From Diphasiastrum complanatum (Eukaryota; Streptophyta; Lycopodiopsida; Lycopodiales; Lycopodiaceae): a stretch of DNA of 64,000 bases. A model generated the notes under the pieces. That model searched no databases. It was not told the DNA's origin and saw only the letters and a list, made by a program, of their open reading frames with translations. The position numbers and the translations under genes are program-made. Positions 44,775-54,784 of this stretch are shown here, piece after piece; within the stretch, counting starts at the first letter, position 1, and every line of letters begins with the position of its first letter. The DNA lies in NCBI GenBank assembly GCA_029204225.1, contig CM055110.1, forward strand, positions 1,172,675 to 1,236,674. Reading direction: 5' to 3'.

Positions 44775-45260
44775 TTGATTAAACACAGAAAAACAATCCC
44801 TTATAATCCAAAAGCAAATGGGTTGATCGAGAGAGCTAATGGAATCTTATGTAAGATCCTGAACAAGATTACCATTGCACATGCGACTGATTGGGATTAA
44901 AAATTACCATCAGTTCTCTGGGCTTCTTGTAACACAAAAAAGATCACGACGAGGCAGACACCATATTTTCTTACTTATGGTATGCGTCCTATTTTGCCTA
45001 TTGAATTTGAGGTGACAACTTTTTGCATTCAAGCTCAACGAACAAATGAAGAATGTATTAACAAAAGGTTGACCAATATTGAAGAACTATCTTAAGCTCA
45101 TGCAAATTCACAAAAATATGAACAAAGAAAATATAGGAACGAAGAAAATCTAGGAACAAAGGAAGAAGAAGTATGACAGTCATATCAGGAAATGCGATGT
45201 TAAAGCTGATGACTTTGCGCTAATCTATGATAGTCGACATCAAAAGTATGTGCTCTAAAA
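44775..45260 (+). pseudogene. Ty3/gypsy integrase C-terminal core fragment
   Basis: Plus frame: IPYNPKANGLIERANGILCK (catalytic Glu of the DDE core), ILNKI, DWD, stop, KLPSVLWASCNTKKITTRQ, TPYFLTYGMRPILPIEFEV, then a lysine/glutamate-rich tail. These are the standard gypsy integrase words. No other part of the element adjoins it. Confidence 0.88.
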
Positions 45261-46310
45261 CTATTCGTGCTCTTTAACCATAAACTTGGACTGTTGAGGA
45301 CTTCTGTCTAGAAACGAACAGTTCGCGAACGCGATTAACTAATTGTCTGCACAAACATGAATACATCGAACATTACTCGATTATCTGTTGACACCTTAAT
45401 CAGCCGGAGTGTAGTACTGTTGTGCTACCTGATAACATCTCACCTGTAGAACGCGTTTCATTCGATTTGATAGAGGCAAAACTGCTGTCCTGGAATTATT
45501 TAACACTTCACAACCCAACACATGTAATACTGGTTACTTTCTAATGTTTGTTGACAACCAGAATAATGCCCGAAGCCAGTTCATTCGAAACAAATCATAA
45601 ATTGTACCAAATATATAACTTTCTAATGCTGTCCTCTGTGGGTTCAACATTATTTACTACAAAATCTATATTAACCTTGTTGGTATAGCATGACACCCAC
45701 AATCAGAAAAACAAAGAAAATGGGTTAAGTAGATGGACAAAGTGCCATATCCACAATCACAAAAACAAAAACAAAATCAGACGGACGAAGCACCATACCC
45801 ACAATCACAAAAACAAATCATGCACCAAAAATTGCATGGAAAAACAAGCACTAGTGAGAGAGTTAAATGCACTTGGAAGAGTTGAGCATAGCTTAAAATC
45901 TTAATCTATAGCTCTCACTCTCAAACTGTGGGCTATGCTTTTAGTTTCTCCTAAATCACAAATTCACTTTTTTCAAAACTGAATCACAAGATTCTTGGGA
46001 GAGACTATAATCCAGAGAAATGGTTCGTCTGCGATAAAATAGATAACGTTGATGGCACTCACTGCTTTTTATTCTCATACTATGTAGTGAAGATTCTTTG
46101 AATGTGCTAGATGACTTCTTCATTTTGTTAGATTGAGTGTGTAGGGGCTTCATATGTCTTTGTGACTTGTTTCCAAATTTAGTTAATTTTTTTTTGGATC
46201 TTAGAACTAGGATGCAAGGAAGTTTCTCGCAATTAGGTCCACTATGAGTGTAGTCAAATATTTGTGTAGAGTCTGAGGGAGTCCTCCACAGACTAGAGTT
46301 AGTTAGATCA
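45261..46310. other. No recognisable gene
   Basis: CCACAATCA.AAAAACAAA words repeat three times near 45690-45810. The minus-strand frame 45956-46315 has no known domain. Confidence 0.45.
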
Positions 46311-46672
46311 TGCATACCTTCAATTATTCTCTTTATGAAAGATAATACTTGAAAACAATGGTCGACATTTGTTGCAAACCAAGTCCCAATTTCTTGAATT
46401 TATTGAATATTAAAATACATTCAATGTTAGACCACTCATTTGCTTGCAAATAACTTTCTAAAGTATTCAAAATTAAGCAATACTACTAGACCATGCATAC
46501 TTCCAATTATTCTCTTTATGCAAGATAATACTTGAAAACAATGGTCAAGATTTGTTGCAAACCAAGTGCCAAATTTCTTGAACTTATTGAATATTAAAAT
46601 ACATTCAATGTTAGAACACTCATTTGCTTGCAAATAACTTTTTAAAGTATTCAAAATTAAGCAATACTAACA
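46311..46672. repeat. 183-bp tandem duplication
   Basis: TTATTCTCTTTATG..AAGATAATACTTG and the following ~170 bp occur at 46311 and again at 46494 with about ten differences. Confidence 0.9.
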
Positions 46673-47059
46673 GAATCACAGGCTTAAAAGTACCCTTGCA
46701 TTGATCCCAAGGGGCTGGTTCATGTGGCTTTTCTTTTGAATCTGACCAATACATGAGCACCTTTCCTCTTGATTACATGGCATAGTAGTATTCATGATGG
46801 CTTTGGAAAAATTGTTGAATCTTAACATTGATGCAACCAAAATATGACAGCATCTAAATGATGATCCTTTTCGTTCTTTGAATTTTTTGGGACTAGATGA
46901 ATGAATAACTTGTATATATTTGCAAAACTTTAAGTTACTATTAGATATGGACAAAATGTAAATAAGCAACATAAATAACAACCCAATCTTCTCGAGCACC
47001 TAAATTGTGCCCCCACGCCACCTTCTCCTTCACGAGCCCCAGACCTTCACGCTCTCTTC
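46673..47059. other. No recognisable gene
   Basis: The open frame 46676-46999 on the minus strand lacks any family signature. Confidence 0.4.
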
Positions 47060-47345
47060 TTTTCTGATCTCGAGCGACCTTCCATCATATTTCAACCGAC
47101 GCCTTCCATCAGCTTTTGACCGACGCCCTCCATCACGTCTCGACCGATGCCCTCCATCACGTCTCGACCGACGCCTTCCATCGTCTTTTGACCGACACCT
47201 TCCATCAAATTTCAATTGTTGGCCTGTATCAAATCTCAACCGACGGCCTGTGTCAAATCTCAACCGACGGCCTGTGTCAAATCTCAATCGACGGAGTACT
47301 GTTAATTCTCGACCGAACCACTCTATCAAATCTCGACGGGAGCAA
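47060..47345. repeat. 24-bp tandem repeats (CTCGACCGACGCCCTCCATCA type)
   Basis: About eleven units step by 24 bp. The first half is CTCCATCACGTCTCGACCGA-like, the second half GGCCTGTGTCAAATCTCAAC-like, showing two generations of expansion. Because 24 is a multiple of 3, several frames on both strands stay open (PPSRLDRR, RRSRRDGG); this alone explains the open frames there. Confidence 0.9.
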
Positions 47346-47376
47346 CCGGAGCCGCGAGCTTCATTTTTTTGATGCT

Positions 47377-47519
47377 TCTGATTTTTTTCGATACTTCTGA
47401 TTTTTTCGATACTCCTAATTTTTTGATACTCCTTATTTTTCGATACTCCTTATTTTTCAATACTCCTTATTTTTCGATACTCCTTATTTTTTCGATACTA
47501 TCTATTTTTCAATATTTCT
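47377..47519. repeat. ~18-bp tandem repeat (TTTTTCGATACTCCTTAT)
   Basis: About eight units directly adjoining the 24-bp array and ending exactly at the LTR of element E. The LTR appears to have inserted at the edge of this array. Confidence 0.88.
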
Positions 47520-47576
47520 TGTGAAAAATGCAAAAATAAGCTTGGTAGAGGCCAAAAATCTTGTATATAGAATAGA

Positions 47577-47607
47577 CACACATGTGTGGAGCCTGTTCCC
47601 ACATGTG
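47577..47607. promoter_or_regulatory. Paired CACATGTG palindromes in LTR E (first pair)
   Basis: CACACATGTGTG at 47577-47588 and CACATGTG at 47600-47607, centres 21 bp apart, 57-88 bp from the LTR start. This is the same offset as in LTR J. Confidence 0.6.
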
Positions 47608-47768
47608 AAACTAGTGTACTTTTCATGTACCATAATCATATATGTTGTACATATGTTTTAATTCAAGTTCTAGTGGCTAAAATGGCCAAAAACTAGTTTT
47701 CTAGAGATATGACACATGGCACCAATCTAATGATTGCATGAGCCAAATATTTTGAATAGGTATCGCAT

Positions 47769-47797
47769 CCCATGTGTAGAGGATAACTCACATGTGT
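47769..47797. promoter_or_regulatory. Paired CATGTG palindromes in LTR E (second pair)
   Basis: CCCATGTGTA and CACATGTGTG, centres 20 bp apart, with GAGGATAACT between. Confidence 0.5.
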
Positions 47798-48331
47798 GGA
47801 AATAGCTGAAGTAGGCAAGTTTTTGCTTCTATAAGATTTCCATGAAGATCTCCATATAGTAGGAAAATAGACCAAAAATGCCCAAAATGGAAAGTTTTGA
47901 TCCAAGTGTCAAATTGCATGATGGTGACAAGGCATCCTCACACGTGTGAGATCTAATGCATGATCAGTACCTCGAGCTCCAAAAGTGTATATATAGAGGC
48001 TTATTTGTCCATAATCAATGTGAGACACCAATCTTTGTTTTGGAAGCAATTTTGAGTGATTCACTCCATTTGTCTACATTTGTTTTGATTGTTTTGAGGT
48101 TCTATCAATGTGTACTTGATTTTCAGGTTGGAGTCCGTAATCAGACAGGGTTTCACACGTGGGAATCCAGAAAGTAAACCTACCTTCAATTAATGATTGT
48201 TTTTGTTAGGATTTTGTGTCTAGAATTGATCTTAATCTCAAGTAGATTGATAGATCAAGTAATCTGACAACCAATCCCTCTTGAGGATCAGATTAGGATC
48301 CACTCTTGGTCCTTTTTGTACTATTTCCACA

Positions 48332-48344
48332 TGGTATCATAGCC
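48332..48344 (+). other. Primer binding site of element E
   Basis: TGGTATCATAGCC directly after the LTR CA end. It differs by one base from the initiator-tRNA-Met site TGGTATCAGAGC. Confidence 0.8.
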
Positions 48345-48934
48345 TAGTACAAGAGGTTTTGTTGAAATTGATAGGGTTAATCCAAATCAAAGCCAAAATT
48401 AGCAGTTTTTTGGAAACTAGTCCAATTTTGTGTAGCGAGTTGGATTTGATAGCTATCCTCAAAATTTTTGGTCCAGATCTTGTTGTGGGCTGTAGGAACC
48501 CATTTCACACGTGTGAGGCCATACAAATCCAGTTTTGACTGAGAAATTTCAAAAATTTGTAGAATTTGACTCACATACCCAATTTGAGTGATTATTGGTG
48601 CAAAATCAAGCATTTTCTATAGTGAATTTAATCCTTTGATTAGTTCTTGGATTAGATGAGTCAAAAAATTAAAATTGAAGCTTGAATTAGGTGCACTAAT
48701 TGATCTTCTCTGATTTTTTGAGTGTATGTTGAGGTTGAAGAGAGAGATTGCTAAAAATCATAGATTAAGGAGTGATTTTGCCAAGTTTGAGACTAGAATC
48801 TAAATTTTCATCATTCTAGATTGGTTCATGAGTGATAGGATTGAGTCTATAAGCTTTCTAAATTGCTAGAAGACTTTAGGTTCAGATCTCTTAGAGAAAC
48901 CATAAGTATTTCTAGTGTTTTTTCACATTAAAAA

Positions 48935-50475
48935 ATGGCATCAATGGGTGGGTTTTTGGTTGAAGCTAGTGAAAGTCTTACATCCACTAATGATGCTACT
49001 TGGATAGTTCAAATGGAGTCTTTGCTTGTACTTCATGATCTTTATGACATAGTACTTGAGGTGGAAGTAGAACCTCAAGGAGGAGTTGAATTGGCTAATT
49101 ACAAAAAGAGATGTAGAGTTGCATTACACTACATAAAAATGAATGTAAGTAATGAACATTTGAAAGAAATCTCATCTTGTACCACATCCAAAGAGGCATG
49201 GGATTCATTAAAAGCCATTTATGGATCCAAGAACACTTCAAGGATACTCATGCTTAGGAATCAAATCCTTCAAAGCATGAAAGGAAGTAGTGAAAGTGCC
49301 CAAAATTATGTCTTTAGGATCAAATCTTTGAATAAGGAGTTTTCTTCTATAGATGATAAAATCAAAGATGATGAATTAGTTCAAATCATTTTGAATGGAT
49401 TAGGAGATGATTATTCCAATCTTGTTTAAACTTTTGCTATTCAAGATTCACTTCCTAGTATTGAAAAACTTCAAAGTGTGCTTGTTAGTGAGGAGAGTAG
49501 AATGTTTCATATCAAAAGTAGGATGAGTTCCTTATCTTTGAATGATGGTGATGAAAAAGCTAACTTTTCTTTGAAAGGCAAGAAGAAGAAGTTCCCATCC
49601 AAGAAGACTCAAGACATGGAGATGGAGAACAAAGATGGAGCATCAAGTTCCAAAGGCAAGAGCAAGAAGGACAAGAAGAAGCTAAAGTGTTTCTTTTGTG
49701 GAAAAAAAGGACATTTTGCATCCGAGTGCTACAAGAAGAAGAATGCCCAAGAGAAGGACAATCAAGGCAATCTTGTGCTTGAGGAGGAGGAAGAAGACAA
49801 TCTATCTTTGATGGTATCCTCACCACAAACATCTAATCAAGACACTTGGTGGATTGATAGTGGGGCAAGCTCTTACGTGACTCACAAAAAGACTACATTT
49901 CTAATCTACTTTCTTACAATAGTTCTAAGAGATTTATCTTCACTGCAAGCGATCAAGAATGTGAGATTGTAGGTGTTGGATCCATTCCTTTATGTCTAGG
50001 ATCATCTAAAAAATTAGATCTAGACAATGTTCTTTATGTACCTTCAATTACAAAGAACTTGTTGAGTGTAGGACAACTTATGGATAGTGGATTAGATGTA
50101 CATTTCAAGCATGGAGCATGTTCTATCTTGACAGATGAAAAATGTATTGCTAGTGGTTTCAAGCAAGGGAGGTTATTCAAATTGGATGCTAATGTGATGG
50201 TTGAAAGTGTGAACATGGCAAGGGAGGAGATCACTCAAGTGGAATTATGGCACAAAAGGTTAGGCCATCCTAACTACAAAGCTATGGAGACCATGGCGAC
50301 AAAGGAGCTAGCAAGAGGACTTCCCAAAACCATATCTAAGTGTGGCAAGCTTTGTGAAGCTTGTGGACTCTCCAAATCTCATAAGCTTCCTTTCAAGAGA
50401 TCTTTGATAAGATCTAACTCTCCTCTTGACCTTATACACTTGGATGTTCATTCATTTTCACATGAATCAAATGAG
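48935..50475 (+). pseudogene. Copia element E gag-protease-integrase start
   Basis: Begins MASMGGFLVEASESLTST, as expected for copia gag, with the capsid (CRVALHYIKMNVSNEHL, SKEAWDSLKAIYG, DELVQIILNGLGDDY), then a TAA at 49427 right after NLV. The frame continues as TFAIQDSLPSIEKL and reaches an intact CCHC zinc knuckle CFFCGKKGHFASEC, then the protease box WWIDSGASSYV. A frameshift near 49900 precedes NLLSVGQLMDSGLDV and the GAG-pre-integrase region LWHKRLGHPNYKAM, CEACGLSKSHKLPF. It ends in the first integrase strand (LIHLDVHSF) where element D begins on the other strand. A long leader (48345-48934) separates PBS and gag. Non-autonomous: integrase, RT and RNase H are missing. Confidence 0.92.
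49427..49429 (+). other. In-frame TAA in gag of E, same codon as in D
   Basis: DDYSNLV-TAA-TFAIQ here; the minus-strand element D has DDYDNLV-TAG-SFSIK at 52802-52804. The frame is open on both sides in E. Confidence 0.9.
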
Positions 50476-50479
50476 GTTG

Positions 50480-53288
50480 ATCCATATAAATCTCTTCTTC
50501 TAGATACCCATTTAGAAATGCATTAGAGACATCTAGTTGAAGAACTTGCCAATTGAAGAAACAAGCAAGAGAAATTATGATTCTAATTGATACCATCTTT
50601 GCAACTGGAGCAAAGGTCTCCTCATAATCAAGTCCATAAACTTGAGCAAAACCTTTAGCACAAAGCCTAGCCTTGTATTTGTTGATTGTGCCATCTTGAT
50701 TATACTTGATTCGAAAAACCCACTTGCAACCTATGGTGTGCTTGTTAAATGGAAGATCCACAAGCTCCCATGTCTTATTGGCCATCAAAGCATCATATTC
50801 CTCCTTCATGGCAAGGTACCATTCCTTTGAGTTGAGAGCATCATATACATCCTTCGACTCCTCATGAGAAATAAAATAAGCACAATTAGTGGAGTTGATT
50901 TCCACTTGCTTGCCTCTATCTTCATAGGTAACCCTTCTAGGCTCGGATCTTTCTCTTTGAGATCTCCTTGTTAAAAAGATTCGAGGTGACTCCTCCTCAA
51001 TTCTCGGCCCCATCTCTCCATGATAATCTCCAAGAGTAAATATTGGAGTATCTTTGTGAGAATATTTGAACTCGGCCTCCTCAAGAATGTATTTTTGATC
51101 TTCATGGAATATAACATCTCTACTCTCAATTATAGTTGAGGTAGAGGGAACATAGATTCTGTAAGCTTTCTTGTTGGATGCATATCCAACCATGATCCCT
51201 TTAATAGAATTAGGATCATCTCTTCTCCTTGTTTCCAAGGGTACATTAACAAAGCAAGCACAACCAAAAACTCTTAGGTGATCTACCTTAGGTTTCTTCT
51301 TAAAAAAGACTTCAAAAGGTGATTTTCCAGCAAGTGCATTGTGAGGTAATCTATTGCACAAATAGTTTGCACAATTTATAGCTTCACCCCAATATTCAAT
51401 AGGAAAAGAAGCTGCTACTCGAATTGTGTTAGCACATTCACATAAAGATCTGTTTTTCCTCTCAACTACTCCATTTTGAGATGGAGAATAAGCACAAGAA
51501 AGCTCTCTCTTTATTCCTTCGCCTTCACAATAATCATGAAACTTGTTGGAGATGTATTCGCCTCCTCCATCACATCTTAAAGCTTTAACTTTGAAAGAAA
51601 ATTGTTTCTCAACATAAGCTTTGAAGATTAGGAAGTGATCAAAAACCATAGTCTTTGAAGAAAGTAGATACAACCAAGTATATCTAGTAAATTCATCAAT
51701 AAAGGTGACAAAACATGTTGCACCACCAATACTTTTAGAAGAGGAAAAATGTACATCTGAATGTATGAGCTCCAAAGGATGAGTAGTCTTTATAAAAGAC
51801 TTCTGATATGGCTTTCTGTGTGACTTTGCAATGGCACAAGCCTCACAAGGCTTGAAATCTTTAGAAAGAGATTTTGGAAGACCAATAGCCTTCAACTTCT
51901 TAACCATAGAAGACATAGATTTAAATTTAGGATGACCCAACCTTCTATGCCAGAGCTCCTCCTTAGATTAAAGAGCAACTTCACAAAGATTTGCATTCTC
52001 ATAAGAATTCAACTTAAAAACTCCACCACATCTAGATCCATTAGCAAGGATCTCATCATTTTTCTTGATAAAACAAGTACTGGAGTTGAACTTTACATCA
52101 CAACCATTATCAAGCAACTTTCCCACACTAATTAAGTTCTTTGTAAGTTTTGGAATGAAACGAACATTAGAAAGTGCAAGAGCTTTTGAAGAAGCAAGTT
52201 TCAATGGAATGTTGCCAATTTCTTCAATTGGGCACTCATGATCATTAGCAGTATAAATAGATCTCTTGAGTCCTTTGTAAGGTAAGATTGAGTCAAATGA
52301 CTCCTTTGAACAACACATATGTGTAGAAGCTCCACTATCTATGTACCAAGCTCCATCTTTCTTGAAAGGTGATGAAGAAAAACTGGACACCATGAGTGAT
52401 CCTTCTCCATCACTTGCAATAGAATCTTCTTCAATCTCTTTGGAGAGATTAGCTTGCTTGAGTTGGTTTTTCTTCTTAGTGCAATTAGAGGCATAGTGCC
52501 TCTTCTTGCCACCGAAGAAACACTTCACTTTCTTCTTCTTGGTCTTTGAGTTAGAAGGATGAGATGTATCATCCTCTTCACCATGTTTGTCTTGATCTTT
52601 GGCTTTGTCTTTGTTGGATGCTTGAGAGAACTGGTTCTTACTCCTTCCATTCTGCTTGTCTTTGACAAAGAGGTCTTTTTCACTTCCACGATGTTCGAGT
52701 TTTTTCATTCTGGAGAATTTATAGCTTTGTCTAGATTCTTCAGAAATAAGAATTCCTTGGAGAATTTCTAGATTAGACAACTCCTCCTTAATAGAAAAAG
52801 ACTAAACAAGATTATCATAGTCATCTCTCAAGCCATTCAATATGACTTGAACTAGCTCATCTTGGTTAATAGTAACACCAACACATGAAAGCTCTCTATG
52901 TAGATCTTTAACTCTCTAAACATAGTTAGATGCACTCTCTTCACTTCTTTGGAAACTTTGGAAAATCTGATTCCTAAGAGTGAGTATTCTAGAAGTATTC
53001 TTTGCTTCATAGATGGACTTTAGTGCATCTCAGGCTTCTTTGGCTATAGTGCAAGATCATATTTCTCTCAAAATTTCATTAGATACATTCATCTTAATGA
53101 AATGTAGAGCCATTCCAGCTCTCTTCCTATACTTAGGAATTTCAGTTTGAGGCTCCTCCTCAACACCAAGCACAATATCCATAACATCCTGGAGTATCAA
53201 AATAGACTCCATTCTAAACTTTCAAATTGAGTAACTAGAATTGTTGTCTTTCACTGGCTTCTAGTAGATATCCTCCCTGAGATGCCAT
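50480..53288 (-). pseudogene. Copia element D gag-pol (truncated in RT)
   Basis: Read on the minus strand from the Met at 53288 (MASQGGYLLEASER). Gag: RAGMALHFIKMNVSNEIL, NTSRILTLRNQIFQS, DELVQVILNGLRDDYDNLV. Zinc knuckle CFFGGKKRHYASNC has its second Cys changed to Gly. Protease WYIDSGASTHM is normal. After a stop at about 51967 comes the longest open stretch (to 50432): LWHRRLGHPKFKSM, CEACAIAKSHRKP, integrase HSDVHFSS, LRCDGGGEYIS and NGVVERKNRSL with all three DDE residues, VDHLRVFGCACF, RRSQRERSEPRRVTY linker, then RT to LQLDVSNAFLNGYLEEEIYM. There it is cut by element E. Gag has four or more stops. RT catalytic box, RNase H and the 3' LTR are lost. Confidence 0.93.
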
Positions 53289-54026
53289 TTTTATGAAGAC
53301 TTCTTAGTTATTGGACTAAGATATGTTTGAGCTTGTTCCAATCAGACTTAAAGTTGCTGCTCTCTTTCACTATAGGTATTTTCAAGGATGTACTACCTTC
53401 CTATGTGAAACACTTGCAACTGTATTTGAGATGAATATCAAATATTCCACAAGATAAGTTATCTAGATCAGACACACAAAGTGGATTGAGACACTTTGGC
53501 TAGTTTGAATCCCACTTTTGGCACGTGTGAAATGCTTCAAAAGAAAACACAATTGACTCTCAGAAGGCTCAGAAGGTGTTCATTACTTCAAACTCAGTCA
53601 TGATCTTCTATTTCTTGTGTAGGATGCTCAAAACAATGGATTCAGAACAAAGCAAGATTGAATCAAATCAAAGTGCTGTCACTCGGATTTTGGACCTATT
53701 CCTATCCTCTTTAAGAGCTTATAACTCCTGCTAGACACAGTAGATTGATTTGGTTTTAATTCCTATGGAAAGTACAGATCATAAGCTTTCCATCAAGCTA
53801 TAACACTGCTATCTTTGGATCTATAAGCAAGGAGAACAAAGGGACTATGTGCGGAATTCCAGAATTCCGTACTACCACATTTCAGTTCTGAAAATTTAGT
53901 TCCAGTTCGATTTGATCCAAATACACTTCAGAGAAAGGTGAGAAAAATTGCAAAAGTATTTTTTTGCTTGATTTAGCTCTCAATTTCTTGTACAATCAGA
54001 GATGTTAGCATGCAAAGCTTAATTTG
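53289..54026 (-). other. Leader of element D (PBS to gag)
   Basis: About 740 bp without coding, between PBS and gag Met, similar in length to the leader of E. It carries one GGCACGTGTGAAA palindrome near 53520. Confidence 0.7.
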
Positions 54027-54038
54027 GCTCTGATACCA
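54027..54038 (-). other. Primer binding site of element D
   Basis: Exact TGGTATCAGAGC on the minus strand, directly after the LTR end TTTTGTCA. It is complementary to the 3' end of plant initiator tRNA-Met. Confidence 0.92.
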
Positions 54039-54784
54039 TGACAAAATTTCCAGATTTCACACGTGTGGGGAATGTCCACAAGTATGATGGATCTAATGAA
54101 GCTTTGTGATTGGCACAGTAACCTGATTCTAGATTGATTAGCAAGATCTAGTTCAGAAGAAATGGCTTAACCACAATCTAGCATGCTAAGCAACTGAATA
54201 TGATAGCAATGAATCAATAAAGAGCAAAAGTACAAGATATCAGTGTATAAGCATTAGCTTCAACACGAATTAGAGAGAGAAAAGGAGAGAGATAACAAGC
54301 AAAATAGTTTAGATCCAAAATGGCATGAGATAGCTACAAAACTTTGGTTTTTCATCATTGATTGTGAGGAGAGCTACACATATTTATGGAGTTTGAGGTA
54401 GCTCGAGGTAGAACCACATCCATCCAATACAAAATGACATCTAGAGTCTATGTGACATTTGTCACTTTGCCATGCATGAAATTCTACCAACTTTTTACAA
54501 GTGTACTAGTTCTAACTAACAAAGTACAAATCATCATGCATGTGTCCATTATACTTTGTGCATGCCTTGCACGTCACTATGGATCACTTACAATTAATGC
54601 ATATGAATTGCCACAAGTTTCTACAAGCATGACTTTGCTAATTCTATGTCTACAAACTATATGCAAGTTGTATTCATCAATCTAGATATTACATAACCAT
54701 GTAGCTCGAGTTCTATGTAGGCCAAACTTGGCATTTTGCATTAATGAGCTACATACTTGCATGGTACAACATTTGTAGCAAGCC
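54039..54784 (-). mobile_element. Copia element D, 5' LTR, truncated at its start
   Basis: Aligns with LTRs C and H from the TTTTGTCA end through TTTGTAGCAAGCC. The last ~45 bp (the TGTTGAA start) are missing because element G joins here. Confidence 0.88.
54058..54086. promoter_or_regulatory. Paired palindromes near the end of LTR D
   Basis: CACACGTGTG at 54058 and a decayed CACAAGTATG at 54077, about 19-20 bp apart, beginning 20 bp inside the LTR end. Confidence 0.5.

Larger units (their letters stand above)
47520..48331 (+). mobile_element. Copia element E, 5' LTR
   Basis: From TGTGAAAAATGC to CTATTTCCACA, with the primer site directly following, so the right end is firm. The left end is set by the TG at the edge of the 18-bp array. 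About 812 bp. Confidence 0.75.

Noticed and set aside
45956-46999. Minus-strand frames as exons of a second host gene
   Set aside because: No domain, no consistent splice sites, and a tandem duplication runs between them.
47007-47400. Arg/Pro-rich repeat protein on either strand
   Set aside because: A 24-bp repeat keeps several frames open on both strands; no start context or domain.
49427-52804. RNA editing as explanation for the gag stop codons
   Set aside because: C-to-U/U-to-C editing in plants is known for organelle transcripts, and these are nuclear retroelements.
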